NCBI RefSeq assembly: GCF_000585375.1
Contig: NZ_KK073874.1
Coordinates: 5,724,067 to 5,788,066 of the forward strand
Direction of reading: 5' to 3'
DNA length: 64,000 nt
Origin: Cryptosporangium arvum DSM 44712
GTDB taxonomy: Bacteria > Actinomycetota > Actinomycetes > Mycobacteriales > Cryptosporangiaceae
A program made the position numbers and the translations under genes. Shown piece by piece: positions 34,297 through 43,694 of this stretch. Each line of letters starts with the position of its first letter. Within the stretch, counting starts at the first letter, position 1. The notes beneath the pieces were generated by a model. It saw nothing but the letters and a program-made list of their open reading frames with translations. It searched no databases and was not told the DNA's origin.

Positions 34297-34745
34297 CGCA
34301 GGCGGAACACCGGGAAGCCCGGAGCGATCGCCGCGAGTTCGGCATCGGTGGAGGCCGTGGTGATCCCGTCGAAGAACTGGCCGACCTCCCAGCCCCACTT
34401 CCGCAGGTACTCGCGCAGGATCGGCAGCTTCACCTCGTCGGGCAGCTCGTCCGCGGTGAACGCCTCGGTCCGGCGGCCCACCCGCAGCTCGCCCCCGCCA
34501 CCGACGCGGAGGTTGCGCACCCACTGGGTCGCGCCGCGCGGGGCGATCAGGTACCGGACGCCGTCCAGGCCCAGCACGTTGACCGGGTTCTCGCGCCACT
34601 CTCCGCTCGTCCGGCCGCGGACGCGCAGGATCCGCGATCCGGCCACGCTCAGCCCGGCCCGGGTGAGCCCGTGCACGACGCGGTTGAAGATCTTCGTGGT
34701 GAACCAGCCGGGCTCGAGGTACCGGACCTGCTCGACGACACTCAT
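34293..34745 (-). CDS. F420/deazaflavin-dependent nitroreductase-family protein (DDN type)
   Basis: 150 residues, the size of DDN-like F420H2-dependent reductases with a split-barrel fold. Marks are RTSGEWRENPVNVLGLDG and YLIAPRGATQWVRNLRVGGGGELRVG (quoted in part), the latter lining the cofactor pocket. GGAGGGATCAATC before ATG 34745 is a strong ribosome binding site. Its leader contains one of the two TetR palindromes (34769-34781), so it is probably repressed by the divergent TetR at 34868. Confidence 0.87.
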   Translation of the reverse strand: MSVVEQVRYLEPGWFTTKIFNRVVHGLTRAGLSVAGSRILRVRGRTSGEWRENPVNVLGLDGVRYLIAPRGATQWVRNLRVGGGGELRVGRRTEAFTADELPDEVKLPILREYLRKWGWEVGQFFDGITTASTDAELAAIAPGFPVFRLR

Positions 34746-34768
34746 GATTGATCCCTCCGAAAGAAACG

Positions 34769-34825
34769 AGAGCACTGCTCTCAAAGGAGAGCATCATTCG
34801 CAGACGAAAACAAGAGCACTGCTCT
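34769..34825. promoter_or_regulatory. Duplicated TetR operator
   Basis: AGAGCACTGCTCT is present at 34769-34781 and again at 34813-34825, exactly 44 bp apart. Both are perfect palindromes around the central C. A further half-site, GCAGTGCTC, lies at 34835-34843. The first copy abuts the oxidoreductase leader and the second lies in front of the TetR gene, so one repressor can cover both promoters. Confidence 0.8.
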
Positions 34826-34867
34826 CAAAAAGTTGCAGTGCTCGCGCAAGTCGGCCATAGTGGGCTC

Positions 34868-35551
34868 GTGACCGCACCCCGAACCGCCCGCGCCCGGGCC
34901 CGCGAAGAGCTCACCCGGGAGATCAAGGCCGCCGCCGGGCGTCAGCTCACCGAGGTGGGCGCGGCGGCACTGTCCCTGCGTGCGGTCGCCCGCGAGCTCG
35001 GGATGGCCTCCTCGGCGGTGTACCGCTACTTCCCCAGCCGCGACGAACTGCTGACCGCGCTGATCGTCGATGCCTACGACGCGGTCGGCACCGCCGCCGA
35101 ACGGGCCGAGGCCGCGGTCGGGCGCGCCGAGCACGCCCAGCGCTGGCTCGCCACCGCGACCGGCGTCCGGGCCTGGGCCCTGGCCCACCCCGAGGAGTAC
35201 GCGCTGATCTTCGGCAGCCCCGTCCCGGGCTACCGCGCGCCGACGGTCACGATCGACCCGGCCAGCCGGATCCCCCGGCTGCTGCTCCGCATCCTCCAGG
35301 ACGCGGCGAGCCCGATCGGGAACGACGTCCCCGTGCCCGCACCCGTGCACGACGACTTCGACGCGCTGCGCGCACTCGTCGCCCCCGACCTGCGGGATCC
35401 GCAACTCGCGCGCATCCTGATGGCCTGGACCCAGCTGATCGGCAGCATCAGCTTCGAGCTCTTCGGTCACCTGAACAACGTCGTGCGTAACTACGAGACG
35501 TACTTCGTGTTTCAGATGACGACCATCGGGCGTGAACTGGGTCTGCGGTGA
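34868..35551 (+). CDS. TetR-family regulator
   Basis: 227 residues. HTH about 20-65 (REIKAAAGRQLTEVGAAALSL, VARELGMASSAVYRYFPSRDEL). The C-terminal WHG-type domain has RAWALAHPEEYALIFGSPVPGY, the signature of that TetR subgroup. GTG 34868 follows CATAGT by 6 nt (leaderless type). The palindromes at 34769-34825 are its probable binding sites. Confidence 0.9.
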   Translation: MTAPRTARARAREELTREIKAAAGRQLTEVGAAALSLRAVARELGMASSAVYRYFPSRDELLTALIVDAYDAVGTAAERAEAAVGRAEHAQRWLATATGVRAWALAHPEEYALIFGSPVPGYRAPTVTIDPASRIPRLLLRILQDAASPIGNDVPVPAPVHDDFDALRALVAPDLRDPQLARILMAWTQLIGSISFELFGHLNNVVRNYETYFVFQMTTIGRELGLR

Positions 35552-37101
<1,550 letters not shown>

Positions 37102-37105
<4 letters not shown>

Positions 37106-38208
37106 AGCGGTAAGCGTGCCGTCACGCCGAAGCCTCCCTCGTCGCGGGGCCCCGCGGTGAGCACGCCACCGTAGAGCTCGGTCCGTTCGCGCATTCCCTT
37201 GATGCCGTAGCCCGGTACCCCGCCCGCCGCCGGCTGGGCGCCGTCGTCGAGCACCCGCAGCGTCAGTGTGTTCTCGCCGTAGTCGACGGCGATGCGGACG
37301 CCGGCCGAGCCGGCGTGCTTGATGACGTTCGTCAGCGACTCCTGGACGACCCGGTACGCGCACAGATCGGGGCCCGGCGGGAGCGGGCGCACCTCGCCGC
37401 TCACCGCGACCTCGACCGGCACACCGGCGGCCCGGGTGCGTTCGACCAGCCCGTCCAACGAGGCCAGCCCCGGCTGCGGCTCGTAGTCGGCGCCCGGGGA
37501 ATCGGCGGGCCGCAGCACCTCGAGCAGCCGGCGCAGCTCGCTGAGCGCGTCGTGGCTGGCCTCCTCGACGCATGCCAGCGCGGTGCGGGCCGCGGGCCGG
37601 TCGGTGTCGAGCAGGTACCGCGACACCCCGGCCTGCAGCGAGATCACCGACATGTGGTGCGCGACGACGTCGTGCAGCTCGCGGGCGATGCGGACCCGCT
37701 CGTCGGCGGCGGCCCGTTCGGCGCGCGCGGCCAGGCGCTCGGTGTGCTCGGCCCGGCGCTTCACGCTCTCCCCCAGCACACCGGCGACGATGATGCCGAG
37801 CAGCCCTTTCAGTAGCTCGGACCAGAGGACCGGGGTGGGGATGGAGTGCCCGGCCATCGCGACGACCGTGCCGACGACGACCGCGAACGTCGCGCCGAAC
37901 GTCAGCAGCACGACGCGCCGGGAGCACTGCGTCGCCACGGTGAACGTGGCGATCAGCACCGCGAACCCACCCTCGGGGTAGCTGTTGCCGACGAGCACCG
38001 CCAGCGCGAGCTGCGCGGCGAGCACGACGCCCAGCGTGGCGACCGGTGCGACCTGCCGTAACACGATCGGCGCCGAGGTGAGGAGCACCAGCGCGATCGT
38101 GAGCACGCCGGCGTCCGGCCGCTGATAGGCGGTGCTGCTGACCGTCACCGCCGTGAGGACGGCGGCCAGCACCGCATCGACAATGATCGCCCTGGTGTTT
38201 CCGCGCAC
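37102..38208 (-). CDS. Membrane sensor histidine kinase, HisKA_3 type
   Basis: 368 residues. Five or six membrane helices in the first 145 residues, almost no extracytoplasmic domain, so it senses the membrane or within it. The dimerisation helix has RIARELHDVVAHHMSVIS with His179. The ATPase domain has the N box ESLTNVIKHAG and GYGIKGMRER. This is the intramembrane-sensing/NarX-like class common in actinomycetes. GTG 38208 follows TACGGT by 6 nt (leaderless). It is cotranscribed with the regulator. Confidence 0.92.
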
Positions 38209-38261
38209 GGGTCAACCGTAGAGAGAGCCACCGACGATCCGCCTCGCCCGCTCGGAGGGTC

Positions 38262-38289
38262 CTGTCCTACCCCCAGCGGGGTAGGACAG
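38262..38289. promoter_or_regulatory. 12-bp inverted repeat between kinase and serine hydrolase
   Basis: CTGTCCTACCCC (38262-38273) and GGGGTAGGACAG (38278-38289) are perfectly complementary with the 4-nt spacer CAGC. It lies 53 bp upstream of both divergent starts (38208 and 38343), almost at the centre of the region. The best candidate ligand is the neighbouring NarL-type regulator. Confidence 0.65.
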
Positions 38290-38342
38290 ATGCCGTTCTG
38301 GGGCGATGACTCAGCGCGACCACATCTCTAGCGTCAACCGGC

Positions 38343-39521
38343 ATGAAACGAATCTTTGTGATGGTGGCCGCGTCAGCGGCGTTACTCGGTGCGACGGCGA
38401 CCGCGGCGACCGCGACCCCGAAGTCCGACGTCCGCACCACGCTCCAGCAGGACGCGAACGCGATCGTGCGGCAAGGCTCGCCGGGTGTGCTGGCCGAGCT
38501 CTCGACGACGCACGGCAGCACGACCGTGCGCGCCGGGTTCGGCAACACCACGACGAAGGAGCCGGTGCCCCGGAACGCCAAGTTCCGGATCGGCAGCTTC
38601 ACCAAGACGTTCGTCGCGACGACCGTGCTGCAGCTGGTCGGCGAGGGCAAGGTCGCGCTCGACGCCCCGATCGAGAAGTACCTGCCGGGCACGGTGAAGA
38701 ACGGCAAGAACATCACCGTGCGGCAGCTGCTGCAGCACACCAGCGGCCTGGCCGACTACCTCGCGGCCCCGGAGTTCGCGTTCCTGGGCGACCGGGAGGC
38801 GTTCGAGAAGGGCCGGGTCCGGGACTTCACCGCCGAGGAGCTGGTCGCGCTCGGGATGAAGCAGAAGCCGCTGTTCGCGCCGGGCACGAGCTGGCAGTAC
38901 TCGAACACGAACTACGCGCTCGCCGGCCTGCTGATCGAGAAGGTCACCGGCGACGACTGGCGTGACCAGGTGAACGAGCGGATCGTCCGGCGGCTGGGGC
39001 TGACCGACACGACGGCGCCCGGCACCGACCACTCGGTGCCCGACCCGCACGCGGTCGGGTACGAGCGGTTCCCCGGTGCGGGCGCGACCCCGGAGGACCC
39101 GCGGTACGGCGAGCCGATCGACGCGACCGAGCTCAGCTCGACCTGGGGTGACGCGGCCGGCGAGATCATCAGCACGACCAAGGACGGCAACCGGTTCCTG
39201 CGGGCGCTGCTCTCCGGCAAGCTGCTGAAGCCGGCCCAGCTGGCCGAGATGAAGAAGACCGTCGCCGCCAAACCGTTCCAGGCCATCTGGCCGGGTGCCC
39301 GCTACGGGCTCGGCCTGATGTCCAGCACCAGCCCGTGCGGCCTGATCTGGGGCCACGGCGGCGACATCCTCGGGTACAAGACACGCAACGGTGCCAGCGA
39401 GAACGGCACGCGCAGCGTCATCGTCTCGATGAACACCGACTCACTCAAGCCGCTGCCCGGCGCGCCGAAGCTGACGACGGACGTCTCGGTGCCGCTCATC
39501 CAGCACGCGATCTGCTCGTAA
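38343..39521 (+). CDS. Secreted serine hydrolase, beta-lactamase/D-alanyl-D-alanine carboxypeptidase family
   Basis: 392 residues. Sec signal peptide MKRIFVMVAASAALLGATA with cleavage near residue 25. Catalytic SxxK is GSFTKTF (Ser85, Lys88), the YxN element is YSN (186-188), and the third motif is probably WGHGGDILG near the C terminus. These class-C-like enzymes are DD-peptidases, esterases or D-aminopeptidases. It is divergent from a two-component system, suggesting cell-envelope regulation. A strong hairpin follows its stop. Confidence 0.9.
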   Translation: MKRIFVMVAASAALLGATATAATATPKSDVRTTLQQDANAIVRQGSPGVLAELSTTHGSTTVRAGFGNTTTKEPVPRNAKFRIGSFTKTFVATTVLQLVGEGKVALDAPIEKYLPGTVKNGKNITVRQLLQHTSGLADYLAAPEFAFLGDREAFEKGRVRDFTAEELVALGMKQKPLFAPGTSWQYSNTNYALAGLLIEKVTGDDWRDQVNERIVRRLGLTDTTAPGTDHSVPDPHAVGYERFPGAGATPEDPRYGEPIDATELSSTWGDAAGEIISTTKDGNRFLRALLSGKLLKPAQLAEMKKTVAAKPFQAIWPGARYGLGLMSSTSPCGLIWGHGGDILGYKTRNGASENGTRSVIVSMNTDSLKPLPGAPKLTTDVSVPLIQHAICS

Positions 39522-39528
39522 CGTCGAC

Positions 39529-39573
39529 AGCGCGGCGCTCCGGCGGCCCTCCCGGCCACCGGAGCGCCGCGCT
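39529..39573. terminator. Bidirectional hairpin terminator
   Basis: AGCGCGGCGCTCCGG (39529-39543) and CCGGAGCGCCGCGCT (39559-39573) form a 15-bp perfect stem with a 15-nt loop. It lies exactly between the convergent serine hydrolase stop (39521) and the small antitoxin-like gene stop (39579), so it can serve both. Confidence 0.85.
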
Positions 39574-39578
39574 GGGTT

Positions 39579-39758
39579 CTACCGCTGGGTGTCGCCGGAC
39601 CCCGTGTGCTGCTGCGCGGCGTCGACTCCCTTGTCGATGTGGGACGAGTGCTTGTTGCCGGTGCGCTCGTCGACCTGGTCCCCGGCCTTCTCGAGACCCT
39701 GGTCGACCTGCTTGTCGTGCTTGTCGGCGAAGTCTTTCGCCTTGTCCATGAAGCTCAT
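39579..39758 (-). CDS. MT0933/Rv0909-type antitoxin-like small protein
   Basis: 59 residues: MSFMDKAKDFADKHDKQVDQ begins the protein, followed by GLEKAGDQVDERTGNKHSSHI and DKGVDAAQQHTGSGDTQR. The repeated helix pattern KAGDxVDxxTGxKHxxxIDKGVDAA is that of the actinobacterial MT0933 antitoxin family. It is highly charged and soluble. No toxin gene (for example a Rv0910-like partner) lies next to it, so it may be an orphan with another role. No strong ribosome binding site precedes ATG 39758; ATG 39749 is an alternative. Confidence 0.75.
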   Translation of the reverse strand: MSFMDKAKDFADKHDKQVDQGLEKAGDQVDERTGNKHSSHIDKGVDAAQQHTGSGDTQR

Positions 39759-39843
39759 GGACGCCGGGTGCCCTGGTCGCCGACCACCAAACCCGCCGCC
39801 GACGAAGTGACCGACGTGAACATTTCGGACAGCCGGCCTGCGG

Positions 39844-40353
39844 TCAGCTCACCGACCATCCCTCGGCCGGGGTGACCGGCCGGTCGGCCCCGCCCGGTCG
39901 GGCCACCACGGCGTTCTGGTGCTGGGTCGAGAGGACGACCTGGGTGGTCAGCTCCCCGTGCCGTCCGAGCTGTTCGACGACGCCCTCGAGGTGCGCCAGC
40001 GTCGTCACCCGGAGTTTCAGAATCGTGCAGTGCGCGCCGCTGAGCTTGTGCACCTCGACGATCTCCGGGTACTCCTCGGCCCGGCTCGTGCGCAGCAGGC
40101 AACTGCCCAGCGCGCACCGCATCTGGATGAACGCCGTGATCCCGTAGCCGGCGCGCTGGGGGTCGACGACCGCGCGATAGCCGGTGACGACCCCCGCGTC
40201 CTGGAGCCGGCGCACCCGCTCGGCCACCGCGGGCGACGACAGGTGGATCCGGCGACCGAGCTCGTTGAACGACAGCCGGCCGTCCTGCTGAAGTTCGTCG
40301 AGGATGCGCCAGTCGATGTCGTCCAGGGTGTATTCCGTCCGGAAGGCAGTCAC
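39844..40353 (-). CDS. Lrp/AsnC-family regulator
   Basis: 169 residues. N-terminal HTH: TLDDIDWRILDELQQDGRLSFNELGRRIHLSSPAVAERVRRLQDAGVV (about 8-55, shown by DWRILDELQQDGR and AVAERVRRLQ). The C-terminal RAM effector domain has VHKLSGAHCTILKLRV. Lrp proteins sense amino acids and bind as octamers or dimers. GTG 40353 is divergent from an MFS gene at 40444; the 90-bp region between them carries a short inverted repeat (40410-40425). It probably regulates that exporter. Confidence 0.9.
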   Translation of the reverse strand: MTAFRTEYTLDDIDWRILDELQQDGRLSFNELGRRIHLSSPAVAERVRRLQDAGVVTGYRAVVDPQRAGYGITAFIQMRCALGSCLLRTSRAEEYPEIVEVHKLSGAHCTILKLRVTTLAHLEGVVEQLGRHGELTTQVVLSTQHQNAVVARPGGADRPVTPAEGWSVS

Positions 40354-40409
40354 GGGTCGAGCCTGGCGAACGGAAAGCGGAAGCGCCAGGGACCAGGGCG
40401 ACGGCAATG

Positions 40410-40425
40410 GTCGCCGACCGGCGAC
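40410..40425. promoter_or_regulatory. Short inverted repeat in Lrp/MFS divergent promoter
   Basis: GTCGCCG (40410-40416) and CGGCGAC (40419-40425) are perfect inverted repeats with a 2-nt spacer, just upstream of the TAACGT -10 box of the MFS gene. It may be an Lrp contact site, though 7-bp arms are common by chance at this GC content. Confidence 0.35.
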
Positions 40426-40443
40426 GTTCCTAACGTTCCCGGC

Positions 40444-41648
40444 ATGAATCGACTGTGGATAGCGGGGGCGCTGGGTGGCCTGGGCCAGACCGTGGTGGGG
40501 GTCGCGGCGACGCTGCTGGTCGACGCGCTCGCCGGGGGCGTCGCGGCCGGGTTGCCGCAGACCGCCCAGGTGCTCGGGGCGGCCGGGGCCGCGCCGTTGA
40601 TCGCGCGCTCGTCGGCCCGGCACGGCCGGGGGGTCGGCCTCGCGTTCGGGCGCTCGCCGGCGCGGGGGGATGTGTCGCGTTGATCGCGGCGGCTGTCCTC
40701 GGCAGCGTCGCGCTCGTGGGCGTGGGGAGCTTCGCGTCCGGGTTCGGCGCGGCGGCGGTAGCGCTCAGCCGGTACGCGGCGGTCGGGCTCGGCCCGGCCG
40801 GGCGCGAGGCCAGGGCGGTCTCGGGAGTGCTGGCGGCGGTCGCGGTGGGCGCGGTCGCCGGCCCGAACCTGCTGGCGCCCGCGGCCGCGCTCGATCGCGC
40901 GATCGGGCTGCCGGCGTCGACGAGCGCGTTCGCACTGGCCGCGCTCACGTTCCTGGCCGCCGCCGCGACCTGGTCCCCGGTGGCGACCTCTCCGCCCGCG
41001 GCGAACCCGCCCCGGTTGTCCGCCGCGACCCGGTCCGTCGATTCGGGGGCGGCGGCCGGGGTTGCCCGGTCCCCGGGCGTGAAGGCGGCGATCGGCCTGC
41101 TTGCTGTCGCGAACCTCGTCATGGTCGCGACGATGACGATGGCGCCGGTCCAGCTGCACCACATCGGTGGCGGGTTGGCGCTGATCGGCGGCGTCGTCAG
41201 CATCCACATCGCGGCGATGTTCGCGCCGGCCCCGCTGAGCGGGTGGATCGTCGACCGGTACGGCATCGGCGGCGGTGCGGCCGCGGCCGGTGCCACGCTC
41301 CTGTCGGCGACCACGCTGGCGGCGTTCTCCGCGCACTCGGTGGCCGGGCTCACCGTCGCCGTCGGGCTGCTCGGGCTCGGCTGGAGCGCCGCCGTGGTCA
41401 CCGGCAGCACGGCGCTGGTCCGCGCCACCACCCCGGAGCGACGTCCCCGCGCCGAGGCGGCCGGTGAGGTCGGCATGGCGCTCGCCGCGGGCGTCGGCGG
41501 GGCCGCGTCGGGCGTCCTGGTCGGTGCGGGCGGCTACGCGCTGCTGGCGACGACGGCCGCGGCCTGCGTCGCGGCCGGGCTGATCCCGCTCGGCGTCCGG
41601 CTGTCAGGTTTGACCGGAACCCGCTCCGGGGCACACACCAGCGCATGA
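40444..41648 (+). pseudogene. MFS-type transporter, disrupted by a one-base deletion
   Basis: ATG 40444 (leaderless, TAACGT 7 nt upstream) opens MNRLWIAGALGGLGQTVVGV and reads to HGRGVGLAFG. At the G run 40648-40650 one base is missing: TTC-GGG-GCG-CTC is expected but TTCGGGCGCTC is present. The other frame then continues as ALAGAGGCVALIAAAVLGS through further helices to TGA 41648. Restored, it is about 401 residues with 11-12 membrane helices, an MFS permease. As written, translation stops at 40683. The rest is undamaged, so sequencing error or very recent loss are both possible. Confidence 0.8.
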
Positions 41649-41740
41649 GCGCCGCACTGTGGGTCGGAGTCTTCGTCGCCTTGGCCGCCGCGATCGTCGG
41701 CGTGCCGCTGGCCCTCTGGGCGGAGCGCAAGAACGACTAG
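41645..41740 (+). CDS. 31-residue single-span membrane peptide
   Basis: ATG 41645 overlaps the MFS stop (ATGA). The peptide starts MSAALWVGVFVALAAAIVGV and ends PLALWAERKND: one hydrophobic helix, then a charged cytoplasmic tail, the shape of transporter-associated microproteins. Its stop overlaps the convergent methyltransferase stop. Translation would be coupled to the transporter. No homologue is recalled. Confidence 0.5.
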   Translation: MSAALWVGVFVALAAAIVGVPLALWAERKND

Positions 41741-42489
41741 GGCTTGCGCCCCACCGCCCCGTACGACGACACCTCGGCCGGATCGGGCCGGTCGCTCTCG
41801 TCGGCGTGCCAGTCGCTGACCGGCACGATGCCGGGTTCGACCAGGTCCAGGCCGTCGAAGAACCGCCCGAGCTCGGCGGCCGAGCGCCACTCCATCTCGT
41901 GCCCGAGCATCCGGCGGGCGTCGGCCGCGTCGTCGGGGGCGGCGAAGTCGAGCGTCGCGTTGGTGACCGCCAGGTAGCTGCCCGGCGGCAGCGCCTCGAC
42001 GAGCGTCGACACGTGTGTGTGCGGTTGGTCGTGGTCTTTGGCGAAGTGCAGGATCGCGATCAGCAGCAGGCCGATCGGCTGGGTGAAGTCGAGCGTCCCG
42101 CGTGCGCCGGCGAGGATCGGTTCCGGCTCCCGGAGGTCACCGTGCAGGTACGCGGTGGAGCCGCTCAGCAGCTTCCGTGCGTGGGCCAGCACGAGCGGGT
42201 CGTGGTCGGCGTAGACCACCCTCGCGCCGGGAGCGATCTCGTGCACGGTGCCCGCGCTCGGGATCCCGGTGCCGATGTCCAGGAACTGCCGGACACCCAG
42301 GCCGGACAGGTGCCGCACGGCCCGCCCGAGGAACTTGCGGTTCTCCCGGGCCGCCAGCGGCACCGACGGGAAGCGGGCGGCGATCGCGTCGCCGGACTCG
42401 CGGTCGACCGGGTAGTTGTCGGTGCCGCCGAGCCAGTAGTTGTACCGGCGGGCAGAGCTCACCTCGGTGGACGGTACGGAATCGGTCAT
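41737..42489 (-). CDS. SAM-dependent methyltransferase, DUF574/SAV2177 family (Methyltransf_19)
   Basis: 250 residues. Family marks: ARRYNYWLGGTDNYPVDRE at the N terminus, RENRKFLGRAVRHL, SAM motif GVRQFLDIGTGIPSAGTVHE and VVYADHDPLVLAHA, and the end SSYGAVGRKP. These proteins are abundant in actinomycetes and mostly uncharacterised. A paralogue is encoded at 53936. The ATG follows the strong purine run AGGAGG. Confidence 0.92.
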   Translation of the reverse strand: MTDSVPSTEVSSARRYNYWLGGTDNYPVDRESGDAIAARFPSVPLAARENRKFLGRAVRHLSGLGVRQFLDIGTGIPSAGTVHEIAPGARVVYADHDPLVLAHARKLLSGSTAYLHGDLREPEPILAGARGTLDFTQPIGLLLIAILHFAKDHDQPHTHVSTLVEALPPGSYLAVTNATLDFAAPDDAADARRMLGHEMEWRSAAELGRFFDGLDLVEPGIVPVSDWHADESDRPDPAEVSSYGAVGRKP

Positions 42490-42539
42490 CGGTCCTCCTG
42501 CACCACTGTGGACGCGACCACCCTACGAGTCGCGGATCG

Positions 42540-43409
42540 TCAGGCCCTCGCCGCGTTGGCGGCGATCGCGTCGACGATCCGGTCCCAGGCGCCTTCGGGC
42601 AGGTCGTGGCCCAGGCCCGGGACGAGCACCAGCGAGGAGCCGGGGACGGCGGCGGCCGTGGCCCGCCCGCCGCTCACGTCGACCAGGCGGTCGTCCTCGC
42701 CGTGGACGACCACGGTCGGCGTCGTCAGCGCGCGCAGGCCCGGGGTGCGGTCGGCCGCCGTGACGATCGCCGCGAACTGCCGGGCCGTGCCGGCCGGGTG
42801 GTAAGCGCGATCGACCTTCGCGGTCGCGCGGCTGACCAGGACCTCCTCGCTGGTCTCGAAGCCGGGTGAGCCGATCAGACGGTAGAGGGCCACGTCCGCC
42901 GCGATCGCGGCCGCCCGGTCGGCGTCCGGCCGGGGCATCAGCACGGAGACGTCGTCGAGGGTGGCCTGCCCGACCGAGCGATCGCCGGTGGTCGACATAA
43001 TCGAGGCCAGGCTGGCGACCAGGTCGGGACGCTCGATCGCGACCAGCTGGGCGACCATGCCACCCATCGAGACGCCCACCAGGTGCGCCCGGTCCACGCC
43101 GAGCGCCTCGAGCAGACCGGCGGTGTCGGCGGCCAGGTCCCGCAGCCCGTAGCGCACGGACGACAGGTCCCCGGCGAACAACCCGCGCACGTCCACGTCG
43201 CCGAGGTCGTCCAGCCAGGTCGAACGGCCGACGTCGCGGTTGTCGAACCGGATCACGTGGAAGCCGCGGGCGGCGAGAAGCGCGCAGAACCCGTCGGGCC
43301 ACGCGATCATCTGTTCGCCCAGGCCCATGACGAGCAGCGCCGCCGGGTCGGCGGGATCACCGAACGTCTCGTAGCAGAGGTCGACGGCGTTCGATCGGAC
43401 GACAGGCAA
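42540..43409 (-). CDS. Alpha/beta hydrolase
   Basis: 289 residues. ALLVMGLGEQMIAWPDGF is the oxyanion segment, VIRFDNRDVGRST follows, nucleophile elbow VGVSMGGMVAQ, acid in VHGEDDRLVD, base in PGLGHDLPEGAW. The group resembles aclacinomycin methylesterase RdmC and other actinomycete esterases. TTG 43409 is used because GGGAG lies 6 nt upstream. Monocistronic. Confidence 0.87.
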   Translation of the reverse strand: MPVVRSNAVDLCYETFGDPADPAALLVMGLGEQMIAWPDGFCALLAARGFHVIRFDNRDVGRSTWLDDLGDVDVRGLFAGDLSSVRYGLRDLAADTAGLLEALGVDRAHLVGVSMGGMVAQLVAIERPDLVASLASIMSTTGDRSVGQATLDDVSVLMPRPDADRAAAIAADVALYRLIGSPGFETSEEVLVSRATAKVDRAYHPAGTARQFAAIVTAADRTPGLRALTTPTVVVHGEDDRLVDVSGGRATAAAVPGSSLVLVPGLGHDLPEGAWDRIVDAIAANAARA

Positions 43410-43630
43410 GCCCGGCTCCCAACACGTGGCGTGTGTTCCTCTGTGGATAGATTACGGGCGCGACGCGAGCAGGGCCTCGGGCCCCCGGCCGGGCGACGTG
43501 TTGGTCCACGCACTGGTGATACCGCGGCGGATCGGTGCCGATACGCGATGACTAGGCCGGCCGCGGGTGGTGTCGGATCGTGAAGACGTTCCGCGGGGAC
43601 TTCGCAACAACGAGCCACCGGAACACCCCC

Positions 43631-43663
43631 GACGCCCCTCGTGCCATGCCGCCGAGGGGCGTC
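43631..43663. terminator. Hairpin in the hydrolase/Ltp intergenic region
   Basis: GACGCCCCTCG (43631-43641) and CGAGGGGCGTC (43653-43663) form an 11-bp perfect stem with an 11-nt loop. The 285-bp region 43410-43694 around it holds no gene I can support. The hairpin is in front of both divergent genes, so it is either a terminator of an unseen small transcript or a regulatory leader. Confidence 0.5.
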
Positions 43664-43694
43664 GTGATGCGCGAAACCGCAGCGTGACCCCCGA

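Noticed and set aside
40410-40425. Inverted repeat near the Lrp gene as a strong operator finding
   Set aside because: Seven-base GC-only arms occur often by chance at about 70% GC; kept as a low-confidence site only.
43410-43694. tRNA or riboswitch in the 285-bp gap
   Set aside because: The only clear structure is one 11-bp hairpin; no cloverleaf or multi-helix junction could be drawn.
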